A stretch of 64,000 bases of DNA from UKL13-2 sp044229235 (GCA_044229235.1 JBGATH010000019.1:14958-78957); one strand, 5' to 3'. Positions 1-8,470 are shown, counted from the first letter of the stretch. Notes: a model not told the origin generated them from the sequence alone. A program made the numbers and translations.

Positions 1-1
1 C

Positions 2-1147
2 GGCTTGCCGGTGCCGCCGGACCAGGATGGCAACCCGATGAATGTCGTCGCCGCCGGCGCCAGCCGCACCTACACCTTCACGCTGCCGGCGGGCTCGGCC
101 GGCACCTACTGGTATCACCCGCATCCGCATCAAACCACCCACGAGCAGGTATTTCGCGGTCTCGCCGGCTGCCTGATCGTGCGGCCCACTGTTGATCCGC
201 TGGCCGGCATCACCGAGCGCGTGATGGTCATCTCCGACCTGCGGCTGGATGGCGCCAACCAGATCGCGCCCAATACCACACAGGACAACATGTTCGGCCG
301 CGAAGGCGACCACCTGCTGGTCAACGGCCTGAAGCAACCCGTGCTGGCGGTGCAGCCCGGCGCCACGGAGCGTTGGCGCATCGTCAATGCGACCAATGCA
401 CGCTATCTGCGCCTGTCGCTGTCGGGAAACCTCATTCGCGTGATCGGTCATGACGGCGGGCTCATTGAGCAGCCGCAGACCGTCAGCGAAACGCTGCTGG
501 CACCTGCGCAACGCGTGGAACTGGTCGTGCAGGCGAGCAGCGCGCCGAACCAGAGCTTCGCGCTGGTGGCGAAGGCCTACAGTCGCGGCATGATGATGAC
601 CTCCTCAGCAGACATCAACGTGCTGACCTTGAGAACCTCGCTACCGGGCGCCGCTGCGGCGTTCAACCTGCCGCCTGTATTGGCCACGGTACCGGTCATG
701 GCCACCCCGGTGCGCACCCAAAGCATCGTGCTGAGCGAATCGATGGGTGGCATGGGCGGAATGGGTGGCATGGGCGGCATGGGTGGCATGGGTGGAATGA
801 CCGGCACGTCCGGCGCGTTCCTCATCAACGGACGCAGTTTCGACATGGCGCGCACCGACCTCCTCACCCGCGTCGGCGAGACCGAAGACTGGCTCATCAA
901 CAATCAGGGCAGCATGGATCACCCGTTCCATATCCACGGCACCCAGTTCCAGTTGATCGGCAGCACCCGCAGCGACACCACACCGCGCCCCGGCTATCGC
1001 GCCTGGATCGATACCATCAATGTTCGCAGCGGCGAGACCGTGCGCATCCGCATCTGCCAGACCATGATCGGCAAGCGCATGTTCCACTGCCACATCCTCG
1101 AGCATGAGGACCAGGGGATGATGGGTGTACTGGATGTGCGCGCTTGA
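2..1147 (+). CDS. Multicopper oxidase, 5' end outside window
   Basis: The reading frame is already open at the left edge, so the N-terminus, including the first copper motif, is missing. What remains is the second and third cupredoxin-like domains of a laccase/CueO-type oxidase. Visible copper ligands are the HPHPHQ stretch near the start, DHPFHIHGTQF (type 1/type 3 site) and the C-terminal HCHILEHEDQGMM (type 2/3 plus type 1 Cys, His and Met). Such enzymes oxidise substrates, often Cu(I), with reduction of O2 to water in the periplasm. Between the domains is a Gly-Gly-Met repeat (about positions 744-795), like the Met-rich copper-binding inserts of CueO-type enzymes. The copper operon at 3.5-8.5 kb supports a copper role. 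Exact substrate unknown. Confidence 0.9.
   Translation, partial: GLPVPPDQDGNPMNVVAAGASRTYTFTLPAGSAGTYWYHPHPHQTTHEQVFRGLAGCLIVRPTVDPLAGITERVMVISDLRLDGANQIAPNTTQDNMFGREGDHLLVNGLKQPVLAVQPGATERWRIVNATNARYLRLSLSGNLIRVIGHDGGLIEQPQTVSETLLAPAQRVELVVQASSAPNQSFALVAKAYSRGMMMTSSADINVLTLRTSLPGAAAAFNLPPVLATVPVMATPVRTQSIVLSESMGGMGGMGGMGGMGGMGGMTGTSGAFLINGRSFDMARTDLLTRVGETEDWLINNQGSMDHPFHIHGTQFQLIGSTRSDTTPRPGYRAWIDTINVRSGETVRIRICQTMIGKRMFHCHILEHEDQGMMGVLDVRA
744..795 (+). repeat. In-frame GGM-coding minisatellite inside the multicopper oxidase
   Basis: About six tandem 9-bp units of the type ATGGGTGGC / ATGGGCGGA encode Met-Gly-Gly repeats. The unit is a multiple of three, so copy-number change keeps the frame. 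The Met-rich loop probably binds or guides copper; that is inference from Met-rich regions of other copper oxidases. Confidence 0.8.
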
Positions 1148-1184
1148 AACCCAGGCCGTGTTAACCGCGGGACGACGCCGGCCC

Positions 1185-1790
1185 GTGCATTCCGATCACA
1201 GCATCCGGTTCTTTGACCAGCAGTTCCAGCGCCAGTCCGCGGTTGGGGACCTGGCGCTCAATCCCTTCGAGGAAGCAGCATTGCCGTTCCTGCACGGCAG
1301 CGTTCTCGACTATGGCTGCGGCCTCGGCAATCTCGCGGTCGCCGCGGCGCGACGCGGTTGCCGGGTAACGGCACTGGACGGCAGCAAGGCGGCGATATCC
1401 CATCTCCAGCAGCGTGCCGCCGCCGAATCGCTGGATATCCGCGCCACGCAGGCGGACCTGCGCAATTTTGAGCTGACGGGTGAATTCGACACCGTGGTGT
1501 CGATCGGCCTGCTGATGTTTTTCGACTGCCAGACCGCCGAGCGTTGCCTGACCAACTTGCGGGCGCGTCTGCGCGAAGGCGGCTTCGCCATCGTCAATGT
1601 ACTCATTGAGGGGACGACCTACCTGGATATGTTCGCGCCCGGCGAATATTGCCTGTTTCGGCGAACGGCGCTGGAGGAAGCCTTCGCCGGCTGGGACTTC
1701 CAGTATTCGACCTTTCGTGATTTCCCGATGCCAAACGGGCGCGTCAAGTCCTTCACTACGCTCATCGCGCAGAAGCCGGTGACGCGCTAG
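1185..1790 (+). CDS. Class I SAM-dependent methyltransferase
   Basis: A 201-aa Rossmann-fold methyltransferase of the small TehB/UbiG-like type. The SAM-binding motif I reads VLDYGCGLGNLAVAAA, followed by an acidic residue at the end of strand 2 (VTALDGS) and motif II around QADLRNF. No substrate-specific motif was recognised. I chose GTG at 1185 because translation from there begins just before the conserved HSIRFFDQQFQRQ segment; an ATG at 1125 would overlap the preceding oxidase gene. The gene lies just after the oxidase gene and may be co-transcribed. A role in metalloid resistance (as for TehB) would fit the copper region but is not shown. Confidence 0.75.
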   Translation: MHSDHSIRFFDQQFQRQSAVGDLALNPFEEAALPFLHGSVLDYGCGLGNLAVAAARRGCRVTALDGSKAAISHLQQRAAAESLDIRATQADLRNFELTGEFDTVVSIGLLMFFDCQTAERCLTNLRARLREGGFAIVNVLIEGTTYLDMFAPGEYCLFRRTALEEAFAGWDFQYSTFRDFPMPNGRVKSFTTLIAQKPVTR

Positions 1791-1813
1791 GCATTCGTCC
1801 CGGCCGCGTGGGA

Positions 1814-2164
1814 TTAATGCAGTTCAATGCCAAACGGTGCTGCCAGCTTATAAAGCAGCGCGAAACACGCCACGCTGATCACGGCTGAGGCGGCGAGTGT
1901 TGGCCAGAAGCCGATGCGCTGCAGCAGCCATGGGAACAGCAGGAACATGGGCAGCGTGGGCAGCACGTACCAGAACGTGTACCAGGCGTGATTGGCAATT
2001 TTCTCCGCGGGCTGGTTTTCGACGTGCAGCCAGATCAGCGCCAGAAACGTCACCATCGGCAAGGCAGCGAGGACAGCGCCGAGGCGGTCGCTGCGCTTGG
2101 CGATTTCCGATATGGCCACGACCAGTGCGGCGGTGATGAGGTATTTGCTGATGATCCAGGCCAT
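1814..2164 (-). CDS. DUF3147 family membrane protein
   Basis: A 116-aa, almost wholly hydrophobic protein with about four transmembrane segments, beginning MAWIISKYLITAALVV and containing the WYVLPTLPMFLLFPWLL core typical of DUF3147. The family is widespread in Proteobacteria and has no established function. I use the ATG at 2164, preceded by an AAAGAGG ribosome-binding site, rather than upstream starts that would add an unrelated 76-residue extension. It converges on the methyltransferase gene and is divergent from the matrixin-like gene. Confidence 0.8.
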   Translation of the reverse strand: MAWIISKYLITAALVVAISEIAKRSDRLGAVLAALPMVTFLALIWLHVENQPAEKIANHAWYTFWYVLPTLPMFLLFPWLLQRIGFWPTLAASAVISVACFALLYKLAAPFGIELH

Positions 2165-2265
2165 GTTTGCCTCTTTGATAGTGGGATTGAAATGTCGAAC
2201 ACTGGACCGCGACTCGATCCCCTGCTTGAGGGGTTGACAACCAAATTTCGTGTTACGGCTACATG

Positions 2266-2331
2266 CGGATCGCCAATTGGCGCGGCTTTCCAGCCAGTTT
2301 TGGCCTGGAAGCCGCTCCAGTGCTTGCTTTC
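2266..2331. repeat. Dispersed intergenic palindrome, copy 1 (degenerate)
   Basis: An imperfect dyad with GCGGCTTTCCAG on the left and CTGGAAGCCGC on the right, plus a remnant of the family end GCTCCAGTGCT. It resembles the better copies at 15353, 25538, 34781 and 46528. It is the only copy that lies upstream of a gene on both sides. Confidence 0.6.
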
Positions 2332-2370
2332 TGCATTTTTTCCGACCGGTCGGCGGCCCAGCACCTTTGT

Positions 2371-2399
2371 TCGACAGGCAACGGGATTTCATCTATAAC
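2371..2399 (+). promoter_or_regulatory. Sigma-70-like promoter
   Basis: TCGACA (2371-2376) and TATAAC (2394-2399) are separated by 17 bp, each one base from consensus. The predicted transcript would start near 2406, about 110 nt before the matrixin-like gene. Confidence 0.5.
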
Positions 2400-2518
2400 G
2401 TCGTGGCGAACAGCGGCGCTCAAAAGGCGGCTCGATGTTCGTGGGAAGCAGGGGGAGGGGGGCAGACCGGCCCCGCAATACCAACCTGATCACATCACCA
2501 ACTATAAGAGAGGCTTCA

Positions 2519-3385
2519 ATGGTACAAAAGAAAATGCAAAGGATTTTGGCGGCAATTTCGGTTGGCCTGACTTGTGCGGCAATGGCCAATTCCGCGATGG
2601 CAACGCATTCATGGGGCGGGTATCACTGGGCAAGAACGTCGAATCCGTTTACGTTGAAGCTGGGTGACAACCTCACGGCGGCTGACTGGAAATCCTATCT
2701 TGCCCAGTCCTCAAGTGACTGGAATTCGGGCAACGGCACACCAGTGCTGACCGCCATCGTCGCCGGCACTTCCAACAAACGCTGCTCAATGGTCGCGGGC
2801 ACTACGCAGGTTTGCAACGGTAAATATGGCAACAACGGCTGGCTGGGACTGGCGTCGATCAATCTCACCGGCGGAACGCATATCACCCAGGGGTCGGCCA
2901 AAATGAACGACACCTATTTCAGTACGGCAACCTACAATAATCCCAATGAAAAGCTGCATGTGATGTGTCAGGAAGTGGCCCACACATTCGGCCTGGATCA
3001 TCAGTCCACAAACGGCAGTTCGCAGAACAGCTGCATGGACTATTTCTCGAATACGGGTCCCAATGCCACCAGTACCCTCAGCACCAAGCCCAATGCGCAT
3101 GACTTCGATGAATTGAAGATCATCTACGGCCACCTGGATAGTTCGACGACCGTCGCCGCGATTGCCGCGGCCGCCGCTGCCGCACAGGCGCCGGGCAGCA
3201 AGGTCGATGTCGACATCTCGGATGATCCGAACAGCTGGGGCAAGCTGATGAGCCAGAACAACAATGGCCGCAGCTCAGTCTATGAGCGTACCAACGGCGA
3301 CGGTTCCAAGACCATCACCCACGTGTTCTGGACGAATGAGGCCGCCGAGAAGTGCCCGGGATGTGATCACCGCTACGATCATTAA
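2519..3385 (+). CDS. Secreted matrixin-like (M10/metzincin) protein with Gln in the zinc motif
   Basis: A 288-aa protein with a signal peptide (about residues 1-27, ending AMA). The metzincin-like stretch reads Q151-E152-V-A-H155-T-F-G158-L-D-H161, so the first zinc His of HExxHxxGxxH is Gln. A later SCMDYF segment sits where the Met-turn would be. Metzincins hydrolyse proteins outside the cell; with Gln at the first ligand the site may bind zinc weakly or be a subfamily variant. The C-terminal third carries an Ala-rich stretch and two Cys (CPGC). Start chosen at ATG 2519, with AAGAGAGG just upstream and the signal peptide directly following. A strong terminator follows at 3398. Confidence 0.75.
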   Translation: MVQKKMQRILAAISVGLTCAAMANSAMATHSWGGYHWARTSNPFTLKLGDNLTAADWKSYLAQSSSDWNSGNGTPVLTAIVAGTSNKRCSMVAGTTQVCNGKYGNNGWLGLASINLTGGTHITQGSAKMNDTYFSTATYNNPNEKLHVMCQEVAHTFGLDHQSTNGSSQNSCMDYFSNTGPNATSTLSTKPNAHDFDELKIIYGHLDSSTTVAAIAAAAAAAQAPGSKVDVDISDDPNSWGKLMSQNNNGRSSVYERTNGDGSKTITHVFWTNEAAEKCPGCDHRYDH

Positions 3386-3397
3386 TCGGTCGGAATG

Positions 3398-3430
3398 AAA
3401 AAAGCCCCGGCGATGCCGGGGCTTTTTTTT
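3398..3430 (+). terminator. Rho-independent terminator
   Basis: The stem AAGCCCCGGC / GCCGGGGCTT with a short loop is followed by eight T residues. It ends the matrixin-like transcript and, having A residues on its other side, could also work for the minus-strand copper operon that ends at 3477. Confidence 0.9.
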
Positions 3431-3476
3431 GGGCGAAATTTGCTTCGATCAGCGTGACGACGGTTGCGATTCGCCG

Positions 3477-3860
3477 CTACTTTGTGGCGCCTGGCGCCAA
3501 TGTCAGTTGCACGTCTATGTCCACGGGCTGGGATTGCTTGTTGCTCCACATCCAGCAAAAGTCCTGGTCCAATGGCACCACCAGCGTGCCGGTGGCATCT
3601 GAAACCTGTTTGCGCTGATCCGGATACACCACGTCCTTGCCGACGTGGTAATGGATGTTGAAGTCGCTTGGCGCGGTGCCGTTGAAGCGCCAGGAAATTT
3701 TCTGGTCCTTTTTAAGTTTTCCGCAGACTTCAAGGAATTTTTTCGGCGCGACCGTGCTTTTGTGGGCAAAGCCGCCATCGGCCCACTTCAGATCCACCAG
3801 TTCGGCATTCGCCGCGAGCGGCAGCGCCGCAACCAGTAGTGCCAAGGCGCGGCGCCTCAT
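3477..3860 (-). CDS. Small secreted protein, last gene of copper operon
   Basis: A 127-aa protein with a signal peptide (MRRRALALLVAALPLAANA) and a beta-rich mature part with two Cys (LEVCGKL and DFCWMW) and an NIHYHVG segment. The pattern of a short beta-sandwich with a late WMWSN motif is not a family I can name. Its start codon overlaps the stop of the CusF-like gene (ATGA), so the two are translationally coupled and probably act together in the periplasm. A role in copper binding or delivery is inference from position only. Confidence 0.7.
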   Translation of the reverse strand: MRRRALALLVAALPLAANAELVDLKWADGGFAHKSTVAPKKFLEVCGKLKKDQKISWRFNGTAPSDFNIHYHVGKDVVYPDQRKQVSDATGTLVVPLDQDFCWMWSNKQSQPVDIDVQLTLAPGATK

Positions 3861-4147
3861 TTGGCCACCTCGATTTCGCTGACCATATACCCGCCGGTAA
3901 CCTTTTCGGCCTTGAATTTCACTTTGTCGCCGGCCTTTACGGCATCCAGCATCGCTTGATCCTTGACCTGAAACACCATGGTCATGGCCGGCATATCGAG
4001 GTTCTTGATCTCGCCGTGCTTGAGTGTGATTTTTTTGGCGTCCTTGTCCACTTTGCGGACTTCGGCATCGGTCATGCCAGTACCTGCGGCGTGCGCCAGT
4101 CCGGCGAGCGCAACACAGGCGGCGATCAAGGCGGGGATCTTTCTCAT
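3857..4147 (-). CDS. CusF-like periplasmic copper-binding protein
   Basis: A 96-aa protein: signal peptide (about 1-20) and a CusF-type OB-fold. CusF of E. coli binds Cu(I)/Ag(I) with one His, two Met and a capping Trp (pattern H-x7-W-x2-M-x-M). Here H44, M55 and M57 are in place but the Trp position is Met (M52, in LDMPAMTM). CusF passes copper to the CusCBA pump; here the operon has a TolC-like component but no visible RND pump. Follows the cupredoxin gene in the same operon. Confidence 0.88.
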   Translation of the reverse strand: MRKIPALIAACVALAGLAHAAGTGMTDAEVRKVDKDAKKITLKHGEIKNLDMPAMTMVFQVKDQAMLDAVKAGDKVKFKAEKVTGGYMVSEIEVAK

Positions 4148-4202
4148 GCTATCTCCAGGTTGTAGTTGATGTTTCGATAAACGTTCGGCGCAGGTTGGGA
4201 GT

Positions 4203-4697
4203 TTACTTTCCGGCGACGCGGATGACGCCTTTCATGCCCGCCTGGTAGTGCCCGGCAATCAGGCAGGCGAACTCGAAATCACCGGTGCGGTTAAAGGTCC
4301 AGATGATTTCCCCGCTGGTGCCGGGCGGCACATGCACCATGTACGGCTCCTCGTGTTCCATGTCGGGAAACTTCAGCATCAGCGCCGCATGCTTTTCCAG
4401 TTCCTGTTTGGTGCCGATCACCATCTCGTGAAGCATCTTGCCGTCATTGCGCACGATGAACTTTATTGTTTCACCGCGCTTGATGTCCAGCCGATCCGGC
4501 GAGAAGCGCATGTTGTCGGTCATGGCAAGCGTGATGGTGCGCGTGACGGATTTGGCATCACCGGCAACGCCCCAGGGTTTCTGTTCCTTTTTCACGGTGG
4601 CGGCGGTGGCGGCGTGCTTCTTGCCTTCATGGGCAATGGCAGGCGCAGCCAGGGCGGCGGTCATTGCGGCGGTCAATATCAGTCGGGTCAGTTTCAT
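4203..4697 (-). CDS. Periplasmic cupredoxin (plastocyanin-like)
   Basis: A 164-aa exported protein (signal peptide ending AIAHEG). The cupredoxin domain shows the type 1 ligand set in order: H90 (KMLHEMVIG), C145 (FACLIAGH), H150 and M155. A His/Lys-rich N-terminal stretch follows the cleavage site. Such proteins occur beside CopA/PcoA oxidases in Proteobacteria and carry or buffer copper in the periplasm. It lies 30 bp after the oxidase gene in the same operon. Confidence 0.88.
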   Translation of the reverse strand: MKLTRLILTAAMTAALAAPAIAHEGKKHAATAATVKKEQKPWGVAGDAKSVTRTITLAMTDNMRFSPDRLDIKRGETIKFIVRNDGKMLHEMVIGTKQELEKHAALMLKFPDMEHEEPYMVHVPPGTSGEIIWTFNRTGDFEFACLIAGHYQAGMKGVIRVAGK

Positions 4698-4727
4698 TGG
4701 TTGTTCCTATTGATTGTTTGGCGGCAG

Positions 4728-6134
4728 TCAATGATGCTTGCCATGCGAGGTTGGCTTGCGCACCTGCACTTCGATTTCGCCTGCGGGTTTTTGCTTCAGC
4801 GGCATCCCGGCCTTTGCTTCGGACTTGAAGCGTGCCGGCTCCGCCAGTGCACCGGTCCACTCAAACGCCTGCGTTCCTGTGGGCTGCTTGAACCAGCCCG
4901 GGTCGCGGTAATCGCCCGGTTTCTGGTCTCGGCGCACCTTGAGCATGGTGAACATGCCGCCCATCTCCACCGGACCATAGGGGCCGGCACCGGTCATCAT
5001 CGGCAGGGTGTTGTCCGGCAGCGGCATTTCCATCTCGGCCATGTCGGCCATGCCGCGTTCGCCCATCACCATGTATTCCGGTATCAGTTTGTTGATCTTG
5101 CTCACCACGTCCTTGTGATCCACGCCGATCATGGTCGGCACGTCGTGGCCCATTGCGTTCATCGTGTGGTGCGACTTGTGGCAGTGAAACGCCCAGTCGC
5201 CTTCCTCGTCAGCCAGGAAGTCGATCTGCCGCATTTGGCCGACGGCGATGTCGGTGGTGACTTCCGGCCAGCGCGCGCTGCGCGGCACCGGGCCGCCGTC
5301 GGTACCGGTGACCATGAACTCGTGGCCATGCAGATGGATCGGATGATTGGTCATGGTCAGGTTGCCGATGCGGATGCGCACGCGGTCATTCAGTCGCACA
5401 TTGAGCGTATCGATGCCGGGGAACGCCCGGCTGTTCCAGGTCCACAGGTTGAAGTCGAGCATGGTGTTGATCTTCGGCACCGCGCTGCCCGGTTCGATGT
5501 CGTAGGCATTGAGCAGGAAGCAGAAGTCGCGGTCCACCGGGTCGATGAGCGGATGCGCGGCCTTCGGATGCGTCACCCAGAAGCCCATCATGCCCATGGC
5601 CATCTGCGTCATTTCGTCGGCATGTGGGTGATACATGAAGGTACCGGGCCGGCGCGCGACGAATTCATACACGAAGGTCTTGCCCGGCTCGATTTGCGGC
5701 TGCGTGAGTCCGCCGACCCCATCCATGCCGTTGGGCAGGCGCTGACCATGCCAGTGCATGGTGGTGTGTTCGGGCAGCTTGTTGGTGACGAACAAACGCA
5801 CCCGGTCGCCTTCCACGACTTCGATAGTCGGGCCGGGCGACTGGCCGTTGTAGCCCCACAGGCGGGCTTTCATGCCGGGGGCGATTTCGCGGACGACCGG
5901 CTCGGCCACCAGGTGGAATTCCTTCACGCCCTGGTTCATCCGCCAGGGCAGGGTCCAGCCGTTGAGCGTGACCACCGGGTTGTACGGCCGACCGTTGGCG
6001 GGTACCAGCGGCGGCATGGTCTCGGCTTTGGTCTGGATGACCGGTTCGGGCAGCGCGGCCATCGCCACGCGGCTCACCGCGGCCGTGCCCAGCAGCAGGC
6101 CGGCGCTGGAAAGAAACTTTCGTCGGTTTTGCAT
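4728..6134 (-). CDS. copA: Multicopper oxidase of the copper operon (CopA/PcoA-like)
   Basis: A 468-aa three-domain multicopper oxidase. The N-terminus NRRKFLSSAG plus a hydrophobic stretch is a Tat signal, so it is exported folded with copper. Copper motifs are HWHGQRLPNGMDG, MYHPHADEMTQ, HPIHLHGHEF and HCHKSHHTMNAMGH. It oxidises Cu(I) to the less toxic Cu(II) in the periplasm. A Met-rich segment (MVMGERGMADMAEMEMPLP) matches the extra Cu(I) sites of the family. It is shorter than classic CopA (about 600 aa). The symbol is by role; a laccase-type name would also be defensible. Confidence 0.9.
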   Translation of the reverse strand: MQNRRKFLSSAGLLLGTAAVSRVAMAALPEPVIQTKAETMPPLVPANGRPYNPVVTLNGWTLPWRMNQGVKEFHLVAEPVVREIAPGMKARLWGYNGQSPGPTIEVVEGDRVRLFVTNKLPEHTTMHWHGQRLPNGMDGVGGLTQPQIEPGKTFVYEFVARRPGTFMYHPHADEMTQMAMGMMGFWVTHPKAAHPLIDPVDRDFCFLLNAYDIEPGSAVPKINTMLDFNLWTWNSRAFPGIDTLNVRLNDRVRIRIGNLTMTNHPIHLHGHEFMVTGTDGGPVPRSARWPEVTTDIAVGQMRQIDFLADEEGDWAFHCHKSHHTMNAMGHDVPTMIGVDHKDVVSKINKLIPEYMVMGERGMADMAEMEMPLPDNTLPMMTGAGPYGPVEMGGMFTMLKVRRDQKPGDYRDPGWFKQPTGTQAFEWTGALAEPARFKSEAKAGMPLKQKPAGEIEVQVRKPTSHGKHH

Positions 6135-6160
6135 GTTCGATTCCTGATCCGCTTATCTGT

Positions 6161-7594
6161 TCAATGGCCCGCTGCCGGCGCGCTATCAACCCCGGCGGGC
6201 GCCAGTGACATGGTGGTGGGTTTGCCGAGCAAGGTCGCCTGCAATGCCGCGTCGGCCAGCCAGAAGTCGCGCTGCGCGTCGATGGCCTGGATGACACTGG
6301 CGATCTGCGAGCGGCTTTCGGCCAGCAGATCGAACACACTCACCAGCATGCCGTTGTATTTAAGCTGCATCTCGTCGGCGATGGCTTTTCGCAGCGGGAC
6401 CACCTCGGTGCGATAGTGTTCGGCCAGATCCCAGGCGCTTCGATAGGCGGCGTACTGCTCGCGCACGCCGGACTCGGCATCGATGCTGGTCTGCACCGCG
6501 CGGTGCACCGCCGCGATCATCTCCGCCTGCGCCGCGCTGCGCGCGCCGGTGCCCCAGTCGAACAGCGGCAAGGCCAATTCCACTTCCACGCCGCGCTGGC
6601 GCGGATGGCCGGTGGCGCTGTTGCTCACTGCCGCCAGGTGCAACGAGTTGAGCACACTGGTTGTGTTGACAAAGCCTGCGCGCCTGCCGAGTGTTTCGAT
6701 TTCGGCTTCGGCGATGCGCACATCCAGGCGTTCACTGAAGGCGCGCTTGAGTAACTCCTCCGGCGCGACCGGCTTGGCCGGCAGGTCCGGCAGTCGCGCC
6801 GGCAGCACCAGCTTTTCGGCCAGCGTGGCGTCCAGGCCGATGCTGCGCACCAGCGCTTCACGGGCCGCGACCGCGGCCTGCCGCGCACGGGCCAGTTGCA
6901 CTGCGGCATCGGCATAAAAAGCCTGCTGTCGTGCCTGCTGCAAGCGGCTGAAATTGCCCGCCTGCTGCATGCGGCGTGCCAGCTCGGCGCCGGCCTCGGC
7001 CGCTTCCATGACTTGAGCATGGTAGGTCAGCGCCTGCTGCGCGGCCACCGCGCGCACCCACGCCTGGCGCGCGCTGGTGGCGGCCTCCACGGCCGCTGCG
7101 GCTCCCCGCAGCCGGATCTGCACCTGCGCAGTTTCGGCCGCGCGCAGGCGCGTGGGCAGGTAAAGCAAGTCGATGATCGACACCGACAGCATGCGGCCGA
7201 TATCGAGATCCACCACGCCATCCTCGCGACGGGTCAGGCGCTCGAATGTAAAGATGGGGTTGGCCGGACGAGCTGATTGGCTGCTGCGGGCGGTTTGTGC
7301 GGCCGCATCGGACAGCAATGCCTGGAAGGCTGGGCTCAGTCCCAGCGCCAGCACCACCGCGCCATCGCCATCGAGTGGATTTTCCAGCGCGCGGGCGGCG
7401 GCGGCACGCGCGGCTTCGCGCATCGGCGCGTCCTGTTGCCATGACGCGCGCGCACCGTACTGGTCGCGAACGAACTGATCAAGTTCACTCACGTCGTCGT
7501 TCGGCAAGGCCGCGCAGCCGGCCAGCACCAGTGCGATCGAAACGGCGAACCAACGGCGCCGGTCAAGCGGGCGATTGGCCGCCATTGGCGTCAT
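6161..7594 (-). CDS. TolC-family outer-membrane efflux lipoprotein
   Basis: A 477-aa protein with a lipoprotein signal (LVLAGCAA) and two long Ala/Gln/Arg-rich helical halves typical of TolC/CusC channels. Such channels span the periplasm and join an RND or ABC pump through an adaptor protein. No pump or adaptor is encoded in this operon, so the partner must lie elsewhere or the protein acts alone in the copper system. The ATG at 7594 has GGAG nine bases upstream; it overlaps the stop of the preceding gene (ATGA). Confidence 0.88.
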   Translation of the reverse strand: MTPMAANRPLDRRRWFAVSIALVLAGCAALPNDDVSELDQFVRDQYGARASWQQDAPMREAARAAAARALENPLDGDGAVVLALGLSPAFQALLSDAAAQTARSSQSARPANPIFTFERLTRREDGVVDLDIGRMLSVSIIDLLYLPTRLRAAETAQVQIRLRGAAAAVEAATSARQAWVRAVAAQQALTYHAQVMEAAEAGAELARRMQQAGNFSRLQQARQQAFYADAAVQLARARQAAVAAREALVRSIGLDATLAEKLVLPARLPDLPAKPVAPEELLKRAFSERLDVRIAEAEIETLGRRAGFVNTTSVLNSLHLAAVSNSATGHPRQRGVEVELALPLFDWGTGARSAAQAEMIAAVHRAVQTSIDAESGVREQYAAYRSAWDLAEHYRTEVVPLRKAIADEMQLKYNGMLVSVFDLLAESRSQIASVIQAIDAQRDFWLADAALQATLLGKPTTMSLAPAGVDSAPAAGH

Positions 7595-7926
7595 TTCCGG
7601 TCTCCAGCGGGTACCGCATTTGCGCGCGCCGCTTCGCGCGCATATTCACGCCAACCGCCGCGCTGTTGTACCCGCGCGTTTACGGTGATCCAGTCCTCTG
7701 GCGGGGCATCGACCGCAAACTTGCGATAGGACTCGAAGGCCGATCGATAGGCAATGAGGGGTGGCGCGCCAGCGGCGCGACCGCCCTGCAGCACCGCTGG
7801 TGGGCTGCGATCAGGGCTTGTTGCCGCCGCATGCGCTGAATGCGGCGCTGCGGTCGGCGGGGCGGCTGGCGAGGCCGGCGAAAAGAACATGCTCGCCAGG
7901 AACGAGATTGAAGTAAAAGTGCGCAT
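7591..7926 (-). CDS. Small secreted protein of copper operon, unknown function
   Basis: A 111-aa protein with a signal peptide, then a Pro/Ala/His-rich stretch and a C-terminal helix-forming part (YRSAFESYRKF ... WREYAREAARANA). I do not know a function. Start at ATG 7926 with GGAG upstream; the longer frame above it has no signal peptide and is out of keeping. It is translationally coupled to the TolC-like gene, which suggests a shared role. Confidence 0.65.
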   Translation of the reverse strand: MRTFTSISFLASMFFSPASPAAPPTAAPHSAHAAATSPDRSPPAVLQGGRAAGAPPLIAYRSAFESYRKFAVDAPPEDWITVNARVQQRGGWREYAREAARANAVPAGDRK

Positions 7927-8068
7927 GGTGTACTCCGGGGGTGACTGACGATACCGGAATATTGTCCCGTTCGCAGGCGTGGCCTGCGAACGGGAAGCTG
8001 GGACAGGATTCCGGCGCGTTGCGTGCGGATCGCGACCGGGTGGTCGCAATCTGACGCGTGAGGACGCG

Positions 8069-8470
8069 TTAGGCCCGGGGCGCCAGGGGAGGGCGTTGCG
8101 GCAGTTCGGGAAAGTGGCTGTCGAATGCCGCCCGGCCGGCGCAGGCGTGTTCGCGCCCGGCCTCGGCGCCGGCCAGGCGCACGGCCGTTGCCGGCATGAG
8201 TGAGGCAGCGATATGACACAGCTCGCAGTGATCGCAGGCCGCCTGGTCCGCATCCGCGTGGCAGGGCATCGGTTCACGGCTGTCCGCAGCCGCGGCAGGC
8301 AAATCGGACAGCACTGCTTGCGGCAAATGGACGGCTGCCGCTTCCGGCGAAGACCCCGCTGCCTGACCGGACTTTCCGACCAGCGGCATGGCTGCCGCCA
8401 TGGCACCGGCGAGGGGCAGCCACAGGGAGATCCAGAGAACCAGAATTTGGCGAGCAAGCTTCACGTGCAT
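8069..8470 (-). CDS. DUF2946-like Cys/His-rich membrane or secreted protein
   Basis: A 133-aa protein with an N-terminal hydrophobic segment (about 7-29) followed by a short metal-binding-like cluster, C70-H71 ... C79-x-H-C82-x-x-C85-H86. DUF2946 proteins have this layout and are common at the head of copper operons; their function is unknown. First gene of the minus-strand operon. Start at ATG 8470; an in-frame extension to 8710 would run into the riboswitch. DUF assignment is from pattern memory. Confidence 0.65.
   Translation of the reverse strand: MHVKLARQILVLWISLWLPLAGAMAAAMPLVGKSGQAAGSSPEAAAVHLPQAVLSDLPAAAADSREPMPCHADADQAACDHCELCHIAASLMPATAVRLAGAEAGREHACAGRAAFDSHFPELPQRPPLAPRA

Larger units (their letters stand above)
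2165..2518. other. Intergenic region between divergent genes (354 bp)
   Basis: No credible gene. It holds a degenerate copy of the dispersed palindromic repeat (about 2266-2331) and a sigma-70-like promoter (2371-2399) reading toward the matrixin-like gene. Confidence 0.7.

Noticed and set aside
4248..6416. 722-codon plus-strand open frame over the copper oxidase gene
   Set aside because: Antisense of copA and its neighbours. In this GC-rich DNA the complementary frame stays open by codon bias; the protein is His-rich and has no recognisable domain.
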